From Corallococcus coralloides DSM 2259 (GTDB taxonomy: Bacteria; Myxococcota; Myxococcia; Myxococcales; Myxococcaceae), in assembly GCF_000255295.1 (NCBI RefSeq), contig NC_017030.1:8592328-8656327 (forward strand): DNA of 64,000 bases, written 5' to 3'. A program made the position numbers and the translations under genes. Shown piece by piece: positions 8,525 to 16,969 of the stretch. How positions within the stretch are numbered: the stretch's first letter is position 1; each line of letters opens with the position of its first letter. Below the pieces are notes generated by a model. That model was not told where the DNA came from. It worked only from the letters and a program-made list of their open reading frames with translations, and did not search any database.

Positions 8525-8743
8525 TCAGCCGCCGCCGTTCTCCCCGAACTCCATACAGGAGTCATTCCAATACGAGAGGGAGTCAGGGGACACATGGAAT
8601 GACAAGACTGGCGGACAGGGGTCGATGCTGACCGCCGCGAGGGATGTCTGGCACAAATTCAGGACATCCCTGGAAGCGCATGCGCTGTTCGGGCAACATG
8701 GCCAGCCGTCCCCCGCGGTCGCATTCCTGGTGCCCGATGACAC
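8525..8743 (-). CDS. Possible small Cys-rich ORF or gene remnant
   Basis: A 72-codon minus-strand frame (GTG start) fills most of the gap between the DUF418 and barrel-like genes. It contains six Cys residues (PCCPNSAC, LCQ, DPC, DSC) and has less third-position bias than true neighbours. It could be the 3' end of a small exported Cys-rich protein, or chance. Its 5' end overlaps the divergent gene at 8737 by 7 bp. Treat as doubtful. Confidence 0.25.
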   Translation of the reverse strand: MSSGTRNATAGDGWPCCPNSACASRDVLNLCQTSLAAVSIDPCPPVLSFHVSPDSLSYWNDSCMEFGENGGG

Positions 8744-9330
8744 GCCTTGGCCTTCCGCAGCGCCTCCTGGTGTTCGCGACCTTGATGGGTGGCGGCTTGT
8801 CGGTCGCGGAGGAGGCCCCGGTAGGCGTCGCGGTGGAGCAGCGGGACGAGCCTCCGCGCAACTACGGCAACCTGCGCGCTGGGGCGTCCACCTCCGGCCG
8901 GCGTCCCAGCATCTGTCTGGAGTTGTCTCCGCTGGCGAGGCTTGGCGTGGAGGCCTGCGGCACGGGTTCGGGATTCCTCCACCGCGACCCGGAGCCGGAG
9001 ATCGCCCACTTCCGCGCCAACCTGACGCTCACCTCCTTCAAGACGCGCCTCGGCTGGCTCCAGCCCCGGTTGAGCGCCGGCTTCGCCGAGCTGCAGATTG
9101 GCGAGGACAGCTCAGGCTTCGACTTCGGGGGCTCCGGCCCCACCGGCGTGGAGACCGCCGGCCCCGAGGTGGGCGCGTCCCTCCGGGCCCTGCTGCCCAT
9201 CTCCTCCGGCTTTGAGTTCGTGGGAGAGCTGGGGTTCAGCGCGGCGTACTTCAATGCCGCGCCGCAGCTGATCAGACCGCAGGCCCGCTTCCAGCCGAGT
9301 GCCTCATTCACGCTCGGCGTTGGCTTCTGA
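8737..9330 (+). CDS. Exported barrel-like protein of unknown function
   Basis: A 197-residue protein starting at ATG 8737, chosen because a signal peptide (LLVFATLMGGGLSVA) begins there. The mature region alternates polar and hydrophobic residues in short strands (FRANLTLTSFKTRLGWLQPRLSAGF, SFTLGVGF at the C-terminus). It ends in a hydrophobic/aromatic residue (Phe), as outer-membrane beta-barrels do. No family was recognised. The following DedA-like gene starts 10 bp after the stop, so they are probably cotranscribed. Confidence 0.75.
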   Translation: MTRLGLPQRLLVFATLMGGGLSVAEEAPVGVAVEQRDEPPRNYGNLRAGASTSGRRPSICLELSPLARLGVEACGTGSGFLHRDPEPEIAHFRANLTLTSFKTRLGWLQPRLSAGFAELQIGEDSSGFDFGGSGPTGVETAGPEVGASLRALLPISSGFEFVGELGFSAAYFNAAPQLIRPQARFQPSASFTLGVGF

Positions 9331-9340
9331 GCCCCAGACC

Positions 9341-9994
9341 ATGACCCTGGCGAGCCCTGGAACGAAGCGCGCGGCGGTGGGCTGGAGCATCTGCGTCTGC
9401 GTGGTGCTGGCGGCCATCCTCGTCCCCTTCCTCCTCTTCGGCGAGCGCCTGGAGTCCGCCACCCAATCCTTCCTGGATGCGCGTCCCCCCGACTGGCAGG
9501 TGGCGCTCGTGCTGGGAGGACTGCTGGCGGGGGACATCGTCCTGCCGGTGCCCTCCAGCCTCGTCGGCACGGCGTCCGGGGCGCTGCTGGGCTTCTGGGG
9601 CGGCCTGACGGCCTGCTGGGTGGGAATGATGGTGGGCTGTGGTTGGGGCTACCTGCTAGGCGCCAGGGGCGGCGAGGCGGCGTTGCGGCGCACCCTGGGT
9701 CCGGTGGAACTTCAGCGGCTGTCCCGCCTGGCGGAACGCCGGGGCCCCTGGTTGCTGATTGCATTGCGCGGCGTGCCAATGCTGGCGGAGTCCTCCGTCC
9801 TCTTCGCTGGCGCCAGCCGCATGCCTTTGGGGAGTTTCCTCGGGGCCTGCGCGCTCTCCAACCTGGGCGTCTGCGCCACCTACGCCGCGGTGGGTGCCTC
9901 CTCGGCGCGACTCGGGTCATTCCTGACATTGTTCGCGGGCATGGTTGTACTGCCTGGACTCGCGCTCTGGCTGGTGCGGCGCTCGATGAACTGA
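9341..9994 (+). CDS. DedA/TVP38-type (VTT domain) membrane protein
   Basis: A 217-residue integral membrane protein, ATG 9341. It has an N-terminal membrane segment, then DIVLPVPSSLVGTASGALLGFWGGLTACWVG, the signature of the VTT (SNARE-associated) domain, and further on RGVPMLAESSVLFAGASRMPLGSFLGAC. Members act as lipid scramblases or undecaprenyl/lipid transport factors in the inner membrane. Here the Glu and Pro landmarks of the re-entrant loops (LPVPSS; MLAESS) are present. The gene sits 10 bp behind the barrel-like exported protein; a joint envelope role is plausible but unproven. Confidence 0.85.
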   Translation: MTLASPGTKRAAVGWSICVCVVLAAILVPFLLFGERLESATQSFLDARPPDWQVALVLGGLLAGDIVLPVPSSLVGTASGALLGFWGGLTACWVGMMVGCGWGYLLGARGGEAALRRTLGPVELQRLSRLAERRGPWLLIALRGVPMLAESSVLFAGASRMPLGSFLGACALSNLGVCATYAAVGASSARLGSFLTLFAGMVVLPGLALWLVRRSMN

Positions 9995-10015
9995 CAGCGG
10001 ACTTTGCCGCTCCAG

Positions 10016-10028
10016 CATGAATTTCATG
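10016..10028. promoter_or_regulatory. Short palindrome upstream of the haem-lipoprotein gene
   Basis: CATGAA-T-TTCATG is a perfect 6-bp inverted repeat in an AT-rich patch, about 110 bp ahead of the TTG start at 10141. It could be an operator or part of the DedA-gene terminator; there is no further evidence. Confidence 0.25.
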
Positions 10029-10140
10029 AAAAGCTGTTTTAAGTCTGTTTAGCCCTCGACGGCTTCTCCCCCGCAGCGATTAAACTCTTGCGCCCACGCC
10101 CGGCGCCTCGTCGGGCTCAACCGCATGGGGGAGTCTGCCT

Positions 10141-11580
10141 TTGTCCGACAAACCGCGCATCCTGCTCGCCGTGGCACTTGGTGCCACCGGCCTCCTGGCC
10201 TGCCCAGCGACGTCGCTCATGGATTCGGGCCCTCCCGGCTCCAAGGCGACGGCGCTCGGCGCCAATGACTGCCCGGCGGACGTGGCCTGGCTCAACAGCT
10301 CCACCCTCCCCAGCGAAGTGCCGGGGAACAAGACGATCTGCAACTTCGAGCAGTTCATGTGGCAGAGCATGCTCGCGCTCGTCCAGCCGGTCAGCGGCAA
10401 GCCGGACATGGTGCAATTCGAGACGTGGATGCCGTCCTACGGCATCTTCATCAAGGACGGGGTCCCGACGGCCTGGGGCCAGGAACCGCCTGTCTCCTGC
10501 ACCAACGCGGCGAAGTCGGCGGATGGCAAGACGCCCCGCCTCTACACCGACATCATCAAGCAGGCCGGCGCGGATCAGCCGCTGATCGATTTGAAGGGCG
10601 AGTTCGTCTACTACGGCATGTCCGTCAACCAGAGCACCTACACCATGCTGACGGCCTGTCAGCTCTACCAGGCGAACTGCGCGGGTCAGCTCAAGCCCGG
10701 GAACAAGGGCATCGACATCATCCAGAAGTATCCGAACCTCGCGTACCCGGACACGGCCGTGGAGCTGAAGACGAGCTGGATGGTGCTCGACGAGGCGGCG
10801 GCCAGCTCCGGCCTCTACTACGTGGTTCCCGGGCTCATCCAATACAAGGACAGCCCCTGCCGGCAGGTGAACCTGGGGCTGACCGGCATGCACATCGTGT
10901 CCAAGACGCCCAGCTTCCCGGCGATGATCTGGGCCACGTTCGAGCACCGCAACAACGCGCCCGACTGTAGCAACCTCTCGGCGGCGCCCCCGCTCGGAGG
11001 CGCGTGGAACTTCTACAACCCGGGCTGTACCGACTGCGTGACCAACACCTATCAACCGGGCAAGCCCGCCCAGGTCTGCCGCATGCACCCGCAGGGGGAC
11101 TCGGCCATCGGCACCTTCCCCGGCGGCGTCGACTGTAGCGTCAATCCCAATCAGTACGCGTGCCAGGACAAGACCCGCACGATGCTCGCCGAGAGCACCC
11201 AGGCGATCAACGCCATCAACAGCAGCGTCCAGGCGCTGATCCAGGGCAACCCCGGCCGCATCAACAAGGTCTGGGCCAACTACGAGCTCGTCGGCAACGT
11301 GTGGACCACCGGGGGCGTGGTCCCTCCCTATCTGCAGGCGCAGCAGGGGTCGCTGTCCGCCGCCAATACGTCCATGGAGACCTTCGTCCAGAACGGCGTC
11401 GCGGCGGTGAGCAATCCCTACAACTGCTTGAGCTGCCACAACATGGCGGGTCCCACCGACGACCAGAACCTGCCGCCCGCGGGCTTGAGCCACCTGTTCG
11501 ACGAAGTCCAGATGCCCGGCGGGTGCACGAACGGCTCGCTCCCCGCCGCGTGCGCCCCCTACATCGGCAGCGGCAACTAG
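10141..11580 (+). CDS. Secreted lipoprotein with one c-type haem motif
   Basis: A 479-residue protein starting with TTG 10141. The signal peptide ends in a lipobox LLAC (Cys21). The body holds many Cys pairs and Trp/Tyr-rich segments. Near the C-terminus, Cys429-Leu-Ser-Cys432-His433 is a CxxCH haem-attachment motif, with Met residues downstream that could be axial ligands. It resembles large myxobacterial exported proteins with a terminal mono-haem site; enzymatic activity is unknown. The jacalin-lectin gene begins 18 bp downstream with its own GAGG site, so the two form a transcription unit. The pair may act together at the cell surface. Confidence 0.85.
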   Translation: MSDKPRILLAVALGATGLLACPATSLMDSGPPGSKATALGANDCPADVAWLNSSTLPSEVPGNKTICNFEQFMWQSMLALVQPVSGKPDMVQFETWMPSYGIFIKDGVPTAWGQEPPVSCTNAAKSADGKTPRLYTDIIKQAGADQPLIDLKGEFVYYGMSVNQSTYTMLTACQLYQANCAGQLKPGNKGIDIIQKYPNLAYPDTAVELKTSWMVLDEAAASSGLYYVVPGLIQYKDSPCRQVNLGLTGMHIVSKTPSFPAMIWATFEHRNNAPDCSNLSAAPPLGGAWNFYNPGCTDCVTNTYQPGKPAQVCRMHPQGDSAIGTFPGGVDCSVNPNQYACQDKTRTMLAESTQAINAINSSVQALIQGNPGRINKVWANYELVGNVWTTGGVVPPYLQAQQGSLSAANTSMETFVQNGVAAVSNPYNCLSCHNMAGPTDDQNLPPAGLSHLFDEVQMPGGCTNGSLPAACAPYIGSGN

Positions 11581-11598
11581 AACCCCGAGGAGACCTCC

Positions 11599-14088
11599 AT
11601 GAGCTACCTTGATACGCCTCGCATCAACTTCTCCGGTTCGTTCCAGGCTTCGCCGTCCACCATCAACAACACGCCCAACAACTACAATCCGGCGAACTAC
11701 AACGCGGACTCGCTCAATCCCCAGAACATCGAGCTCTACTGGGAGCCCAAGGGCGACAGCATCTTCGACCTGCTCAACTGCAAGGTGACCACCGTCGAGC
11801 TGCCCGGCGGCGGAAGCGACTCCCTGGTGGGCACCGGGGTGAGCGCCCTGTACACGGGGTCTCCGCCCAAGATGGTGGACCTGGATCCCATGCAGCAGAA
11901 CGGCAGTGAGATCTGGGGCTTCACCGTCCTCATCGGTGACCTCGGCGGCGCCTACGTCCAGGGCGTGTTCACACCGGTCGCCTTCAACGGCATCTGGATG
12001 AACTCACAGGGCCCCAATACGCCCATGAGCTCCGCGAGCGGCTCCGCCGTCTACCAGACGACGCTCACGAACCTGAAGTGGAACGTCGGCAACTCGGCGG
12101 TCCTCCAGGCGCTGCAGAAGGCGTCACCGAACCGGCTGTCCATCCGCCTGGTGGTCAGCGCCCACAACAACGCCCCGCAGCTCTTCGCCTTCACCACCGC
12201 CACCTTCCAGACGATGCAGGCCCAGGGGGTCCCCCCCGCCATCCTGGACAAGCTCACGATCCTCCAGACCTACGTGATGAACGTGGACGGAGACGGCAAC
12301 CCGGTGGCTCCAGGACGGGGCTTCATCCCCACGCAGATGTACGTCAGCTCCCTGCTCGAACAGTTGCTGGGCCAGAGTGTGGCGCAACAGTACGGTCCCA
12401 CCATCCTGGCGGCGACCCAGCAGCCCTACCAGCCGTGGCTCAAGTACGGCACCAACGAGCAGCCGTACTTTGACTTCAACTACGGCAAGCTCGTCGGCTC
12501 CGTCGGACCGTGCCTGGATGACGAGCCCACCTTCGCCGTGCCGGCACGGACCCTGGCCAAGGTTTCGAACAAGGACGCGAAACCGAAGGCAAGCGGCTGG
12601 TGGGCTCCGGCGCAGTTGAACCTCTCGGGTTCCACGCCTTCGCTGACGCTCGACCTGGCCAATTCGCTGCCGGTCCCGCTGCCGGGGCGTCCGATCTGGT
12701 CGGACGCGCTGGGGACGCTGTCGCTCGCCTACTACACGGGCTCTGGCGACTCGAAGACGTACGTCCCCATTGTCCCGTCGATTGACTACAGCAACCCCGA
12801 TTTCATCGACAAGCAGTCCGGGATGCTGGTCGTCACGGACTTTGGCGGCGTCGACCCCAACAGCCTCGCGAACCTCCCGCTCGCGATCCGGAGCACGACC
12901 AGCACCGGGACGCTGACCCTGCTGGAGGAGAACTCCCAGGGATTGAGCCTCCGCGCGGACCAGTTCATCTACCGCATGAACCCGGGCATGCAGACCACGC
13001 CCACCTTCCGGCTCGGTGAGACCAACACCCTCAACCTCTACGTGCGCAAGTTCGGCCGCATCGAGGGGACGGAGGGCTTGAAGGTGGGCCTGAGCACCAT
13101 GAGCCCGAGCGACGCGTCCGCATACACCCTGAGCACCCTGGGCACGGGGGGGACCAATGGCATCAGCCCTTCGACCATCTCGACGCCCGAGGGCAAGCTG
13201 GGGCTTTCCCCGAACGTCGTGAGCGTCACCGGAGGCAAGGCCACCGTGACCCTCACCGGCACGGACCCAGGCAATCCCCGGGGCTACGTGGACGGGCAGG
13301 TCTACTTCACCCAGTACACCTTCACGCCCGCGGTCGCGGACTACAAGCAGGACCCCAACGACCTGGTCAGCGTGCAGATCTACCAGCAGACGCCCATCAC
13401 CGGCACGCCGACGTGGGTCAATGGCATTGGAGACATCCTGCGGCAGTACGGCATGCTCTATCCCATCATGGGCCGCTTCCAGCTGTGGACCTATGACGGT
13501 GTCATCAGCAACCGGGAGAAGATCGCGCGGGTGCTCGGCCTGGACATCACCCAGCCGCTGCACATGCCGGTGAGCCGCGACCTGTCCCCCATCAAGCTCC
13601 AGCTCATCCTGAACTGGTTCAACACGGGCATGCCCTATGGCCCCATCGGGCCCGAGGGCGGGCCGGGTACCGCCTGGGACAACCTGCCGACGGTCAGCGG
13701 CTGGGGCCCCATGACGAGCCTCCTGGTGCGCTCGGGAGACATCATCGACGCCATCCAGCCGAGCTATGGCACCCATACCGCGCCCTACCAGGGCGGCCCT
13801 GGAGGGAACGCGCACACGCTCGACCTCACGGACGACGCAATCGTGTCGATGACGGGCTTCACGGGCACGTACTTCGGCTTCACGCAGATTGCGCAAATCA
13901 CCTTCAAGACCGCGCGGGGCAAGACCTACGGCCCCTACGGGACGATGGCGAACGTGTCTGGCGCGAAGCCCTACTCGCTCGTCGTGCCCACCGGCAGCGC
14001 GATCCGGTCCTTCTTCGGAACGACGGTCGTGCACTCGGGCGGAACGACGTACATCGCCTCGCTCGGCGGCAACGTGCAGTTGCTCTGA
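11599..14088 (+). CDS. 829-residue protein with C-terminal jacalin-like lectin domain
   Basis: ATG 11599 follows GAGGAG. No signal peptide is seen. The N-terminus YLDTPRINFSGSFQASPSTINN is a pattern I associate with a widespread but uncharacterised family of large bacterial and fungal proteins. The middle is Thr/Gly/Pro-rich and beta-type. The last about 110 residues, from SLLVRSGDIIDAIQPSYG through GGPGG and FGFTQIAQITFKTARGKTYGPYG to TYIASLGG, show the jacalin-related lectin layout (repeated Gly-Gly turns and Greek-key strands), implying carbohydrate binding. It is cotranscribed with the upstream haem-motif lipoprotein. Function unknown; a surface adhesin or effector is possible. Confidence 0.85.
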   Translation: MSYLDTPRINFSGSFQASPSTINNTPNNYNPANYNADSLNPQNIELYWEPKGDSIFDLLNCKVTTVELPGGGSDSLVGTGVSALYTGSPPKMVDLDPMQQNGSEIWGFTVLIGDLGGAYVQGVFTPVAFNGIWMNSQGPNTPMSSASGSAVYQTTLTNLKWNVGNSAVLQALQKASPNRLSIRLVVSAHNNAPQLFAFTTATFQTMQAQGVPPAILDKLTILQTYVMNVDGDGNPVAPGRGFIPTQMYVSSLLEQLLGQSVAQQYGPTILAATQQPYQPWLKYGTNEQPYFDFNYGKLVGSVGPCLDDEPTFAVPARTLAKVSNKDAKPKASGWWAPAQLNLSGSTPSLTLDLANSLPVPLPGRPIWSDALGTLSLAYYTGSGDSKTYVPIVPSIDYSNPDFIDKQSGMLVVTDFGGVDPNSLANLPLAIRSTTSTGTLTLLEENSQGLSLRADQFIYRMNPGMQTTPTFRLGETNTLNLYVRKFGRIEGTEGLKVGLSTMSPSDASAYTLSTLGTGGTNGISPSTISTPEGKLGLSPNVVSVTGGKATVTLTGTDPGNPRGYVDGQVYFTQYTFTPAVADYKQDPNDLVSVQIYQQTPITGTPTWVNGIGDILRQYGMLYPIMGRFQLWTYDGVISNREKIARVLGLDITQPLHMPVSRDLSPIKLQLILNWFNTGMPYGPIGPEGGPGTAWDNLPTVSGWGPMTSLLVRSGDIIDAIQPSYGTHTAPYQGGPGGNAHTLDLTDDAIVSMTGFTGTYFGFTQIAQITFKTARGKTYGPYGTMANVSGAKPYSLVVPTGSAIRSFFGTTVVHSGGTTYIASLGGNVQLL

Positions 14089-14113
14089 GCGAGGGAGCCG
14101 GCCCCCAGCCGAC

Positions 14114-15361
14114 TCAGCCTGGATAGGGAGTCGACTGGGGCCCCCGGCTGGCGGTCCCCCGCGCCACGCGCAGCCACACCAGCGAGACCATCAGCCACGC
14201 CGCCGTGAGCGCGCTCCAGGTCTGGGGCGCGCTCGCCCAGACCAGCCACAGCGTCACGGCCACGCCCATCGCGAGCACCCGGGCGAGCTCCAGGGGCTCG
14301 CTCCACGCCTTGGACTCCAGCATCCCGCTCCAGGCGGTCGCCATCGCCCAGAGCAGCAGGCTCAACACGACCTTCTGCCAGCCCGACAGCGGCGAGGCAT
14401 GGTGGCTCACGAGGAGCATGAACGGCATCGACGCGAACAGCTGGAAGACGAGGTACCCCCGCACGCCCGGCAGCTCCCGCGAGTGGTACTTCACCTCCGC
14501 GCCCTCCTGCTTCCAGTAGCCCAACGCGCGAGGAGGCAGGTCCGCGGGCCGCCAGCCCGTGGGCATCACCCAGAGGCGCAGCCGGTCCCAGTGACTCTTC
14601 GTGGCGACGGCGTCCGCGAAGAGCCGGGCCCATTGCTGGAAGTTGATGGCCGTCGGGTCCCAGGTGTTCGCCGGGGTCGTCAGGCCATAGGAGCATGGCT
14701 CGGTCTCCTCCGCGTAGGTGCCGAACATCCGGTCCCAGATGATGAGGAAGCCCGCGTAGTTCTTGTCGATGTACGCGTCGTTGCGCGCGTGGTGCACGCG
14801 GTGGTGCGACGGCGTGTTCAGCCACGACTCCACCCACCGCGGGAGCTTGGGGATGACCCGCGTATGGGGGATGAACTGGAGCACCAGGTGGAAGGCCACC
14901 ATCGCCAGCACCGCCTCTGGCGGAAAGCCCACCAGCACCAGCGGCCAGTAGAAGAGGAACGAGAAGAGGCGCTGCGTCACGCTCGCGCGCAGGGCCACCG
15001 CGTAGTTGAGCTCCTCGGTGGAATGGTGCGGCGAATGGGCCGCCCAGCCGATGTTGGTGCGGTGGCCGAAGCGGTGGAACCAGTAGAAGAGGAAGTCGAC
15101 TCCCAGGAAGAGCGCCACCAGCGACAGCGGCGAGGATGCGTCCAGCCGCCACGGCGCGAACTGCCCCAGCTGCGTGAAGAGGGGCAGCACCAGGAGGGCC
15201 ACCGCGACGTTGACGCACTGGTTCATCACCGCCGTGCCCATGCTCGCGATGGAGTCCTGGAAGCTGTAGTAGCCGTTGCGCCGCGCCACGCACCAGGCGA
15301 ACTCGGTCAGGGCCAGGACGATGACGAAGGGCGTCGCCACGGCATAGACGTTGATGGACAT
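14114..15361 (-). CDS. Sterol desaturase / fatty acid hydroxylase superfamily protein
   Basis: A 415-residue membrane protein. The three His boxes of the superfamily are intact: H96-RFG-H100, H109-SP-HH113 and HH187-RV-HH191. They bind the di-iron centre that hydroxylates or desaturates lipid chains using O2. At least five membrane segments are visible, four of them around the His boxes and more in an unusual C-terminal extension of about 150 residues that resembles alkylglycerol monooxygenase-like members. It is transcribed divergently from the Crp/Fnr gene (67 bp between starts), so that regulator is a likely controller. The substrate is unknown; a sterol or ether lipid is possible because myxobacteria make both. 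Confidence 0.88.
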   Translation of the reverse strand: MSINVYAVATPFVIVLALTEFAWCVARRNGYYSFQDSIASMGTAVMNQCVNVAVALLVLPLFTQLGQFAPWRLDASSPLSLVALFLGVDFLFYWFHRFGHRTNIGWAAHSPHHSTEELNYAVALRASVTQRLFSFLFYWPLVLVGFPPEAVLAMVAFHLVLQFIPHTRVIPKLPRWVESWLNTPSHHRVHHARNDAYIDKNYAGFLIIWDRMFGTYAEETEPCSYGLTTPANTWDPTAINFQQWARLFADAVATKSHWDRLRLWVMPTGWRPADLPPRALGYWKQEGAEVKYHSRELPGVRGYLVFQLFASMPFMLLVSHHASPLSGWQKVVLSLLLWAMATAWSGMLESKAWSEPLELARVLAMGVAVTLWLVWASAPQTWSALTAAWLMVSLVWLRVARGTASRGPQSTPYPG

Positions 15362-15428
15362 GCCGCCGGTATATGGTTCCCAGAGCGGCCTGCGCCTTAA
15401 CCCAGGTCAAGCCAGGGTCCCTAGAGAC

Positions 15429-16019
15429 GTGAGATTCCCCAAGCTCTTCGAGCGCCTCGCCACGCTGGCCCCGCTTCCTCCCGAGGAGTGGGCGAAGGCA
15501 GAGACCCTGGCGAAGGAGCAATCGCTCGCGAAGCGAGAGCTCTTCATGCGTCCGGGGGATGCGGCGGACCGGTTCGCCGTGGTGCTTCAGGGTGTCTTCC
15601 GGGGCGTGCGCGTGTCGCCACGCGGCGGCGAGTCCATCAAGGCCTTCCGTGCCGAGGGAGAGCTGATTGGCGCCTACGCGGAGATGTTGCAGCGCCGGAC
15701 GTCAATGACCGCGATTGAGGCGCTGGAGCCGAGCCGCGTACTGGTGTTCCAGACGCGGGACTTCCAGGCGCTGGAGCAGGGCCACGTGTGCTGGGAACGG
15801 CTGGCGCGCCGGGTGGCGGAGCAGCACTTCCTCCTCAAGGAGCGCCGTGAGCAGGAGTTCCTGGAGCTGTCCGCGGAGGAGCGGCTCGTGAACTTCTGGG
15901 AGGAGCATCCCCACCTGAAGGGACGGATTCCCCAGCGTGACGTGGCGGCCTACCTCGGCATCACCGAGGTGGGGCTGAGCCGCATCATGTCCCGGCGCCG
16001 CAAGCGGGCGGCGGATTGA
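15429..16019 (+). CDS. Crp/Fnr-family transcriptional regulator
   Basis: A 196-residue protein. I start at GTG 15429 because the frame upstream to 15351 overlaps the divergent gene and has no family match. An N-terminal cyclic-nucleotide-binding jelly roll (LFMRPGDAADRFAVVLQGVFRGVRVSPRGGESIKAF, then GELIGAYAEML) is followed by a C-terminal winged helix with QRDVAAYLGITEVGLSRIMSRRRK. The ligand-binding pocket lacks the RxS of true CRP, so cAMP binding is doubtful. Its position suggests that it regulates the sterol-desaturase-like gene. Confidence 0.88.
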   Translation: MRFPKLFERLATLAPLPPEEWAKAETLAKEQSLAKRELFMRPGDAADRFAVVLQGVFRGVRVSPRGGESIKAFRAEGELIGAYAEMLQRRTSMTAIEALEPSRVLVFQTRDFQALEQGHVCWERLARRVAEQHFLLKERREQEFLELSAEERLVNFWEEHPHLKGRIPQRDVAAYLGITEVGLSRIMSRRRKRAAD

Positions 16020-16137
16020 GCAGCGAGCCGTTCCCGAGCGCTCGGCTTGGGACGCCTGCCTTTGTCTTCTCCTGGGCCCATGCACAGGGTTGACCCAAGC
16101 GCTCGTCCGCACGCGATGCCCTTGCCAGGAGGCAACC

Positions 16138-16809
16138 ATGAGCACGACCCCAACCCGCAGTCAGGAGACGCTCCCCGACGCGCACGCCGGGAAGGTCGAC
16201 ATGAAGTTGGAAGCCGTCGTCATTCCCGTATCGGATGTCGACCGCGCGAAGGCGTTCTACGGGAAGCTTGGGTGGAGGCTCGACGCCGACTTCCGTTTCG
16301 ATAACGGCTTCCGGGTCGTCCAGTTCACGCCGCCTGGCTCTGGGGGCTCGATCCAATTCGGTACGAAGGTCACGTCGGCCAGGCCCGGCACGGCTCAGGG
16401 GCTCTACCTGATTGTCTCCGACATCGAGGCCGCGCGCGGCGACCTCGTCAGCCACGGTGTCGAGGTCAGCGAGGTATTCCACGCCGGGGCGCCGGGTGCT
16501 CAGTTCGGCACGGACGGACGGGTGAGCGGGCCCGAGCCCGACCATGGCAGCTACCGCACCTTCGCCTCGTTCAGCGATCCCGACGGCAACGGCTGGCTGC
16601 TGCAGGAGGTCACGACGCGGCTGCCCGGCCGGGTCGACACCGCCGAGACAGCGTTCGGCTCCGCGAGCGATCTGGCGAGCGCGCTGCGCCGCGCGGAGGC
16701 TGCCCACGGCGAGCACGAGAAGCGCACCGGCCAGAGGGATGCGAACTGGCCCGACTGGTACGCCGCGTACATGGCCGCGGAGCAGTCCGGGACGGAGCTG
16801 CCGACGTGA
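16138..16809 (+). CDS. VOC-superfamily (glyoxalase/bleomycin-resistance type) protein
   Basis: A 223-residue protein; ATG 16138 follows AGGAGG. Residues about 20-160 form two beta-alpha-beta modules: KLEAVVIPVSDVDRAKAFYGKLGWRLDAD, then SYRTFASFSDPDGNGWLLQEV, which are the VOC signatures including the conserved DPDGN turn. The C-terminal 55 residues are an extra charged helix (ALRRAEAAHGEHEKRTG) ending in NWPDWYAAYMAAE, a tail often seen on this subgroup. Reaction unknown: metal-dependent isomerase, dioxygenase and drug-binding roles all occur in the superfamily. Confidence 0.88.
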   Translation: MSTTPTRSQETLPDAHAGKVDMKLEAVVIPVSDVDRAKAFYGKLGWRLDADFRFDNGFRVVQFTPPGSGGSIQFGTKVTSARPGTAQGLYLIVSDIEAARGDLVSHGVEVSEVFHAGAPGAQFGTDGRVSGPEPDHGSYRTFASFSDPDGNGWLLQEVTTRLPGRVDTAETAFGSASDLASALRRAEAAHGEHEKRTGQRDANWPDWYAAYMAAEQSGTELPT

Positions 16810-16969
16810 AGGAGTCACCGCCACAGGTCGTCCGGAACGCAACGACACACAGTTCGCAGCACGGCTCCTTCTTCCTTCGATGGCCTTCGGGGGTGCGCCG
16901 CGATGACCACTGCGGCTGAGAAGCCGTGGAGGAGCGGCGAGTCCCGTCACCTGGCCTATGCTTGGGGCC

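Noticed and set aside
12124..14034. 636-codon minus-strand open frame
   Set aside because: It is antisense to the jacalin-lectin gene, whose frame has a ribosome site, recognisable domain and matching upstream partner.
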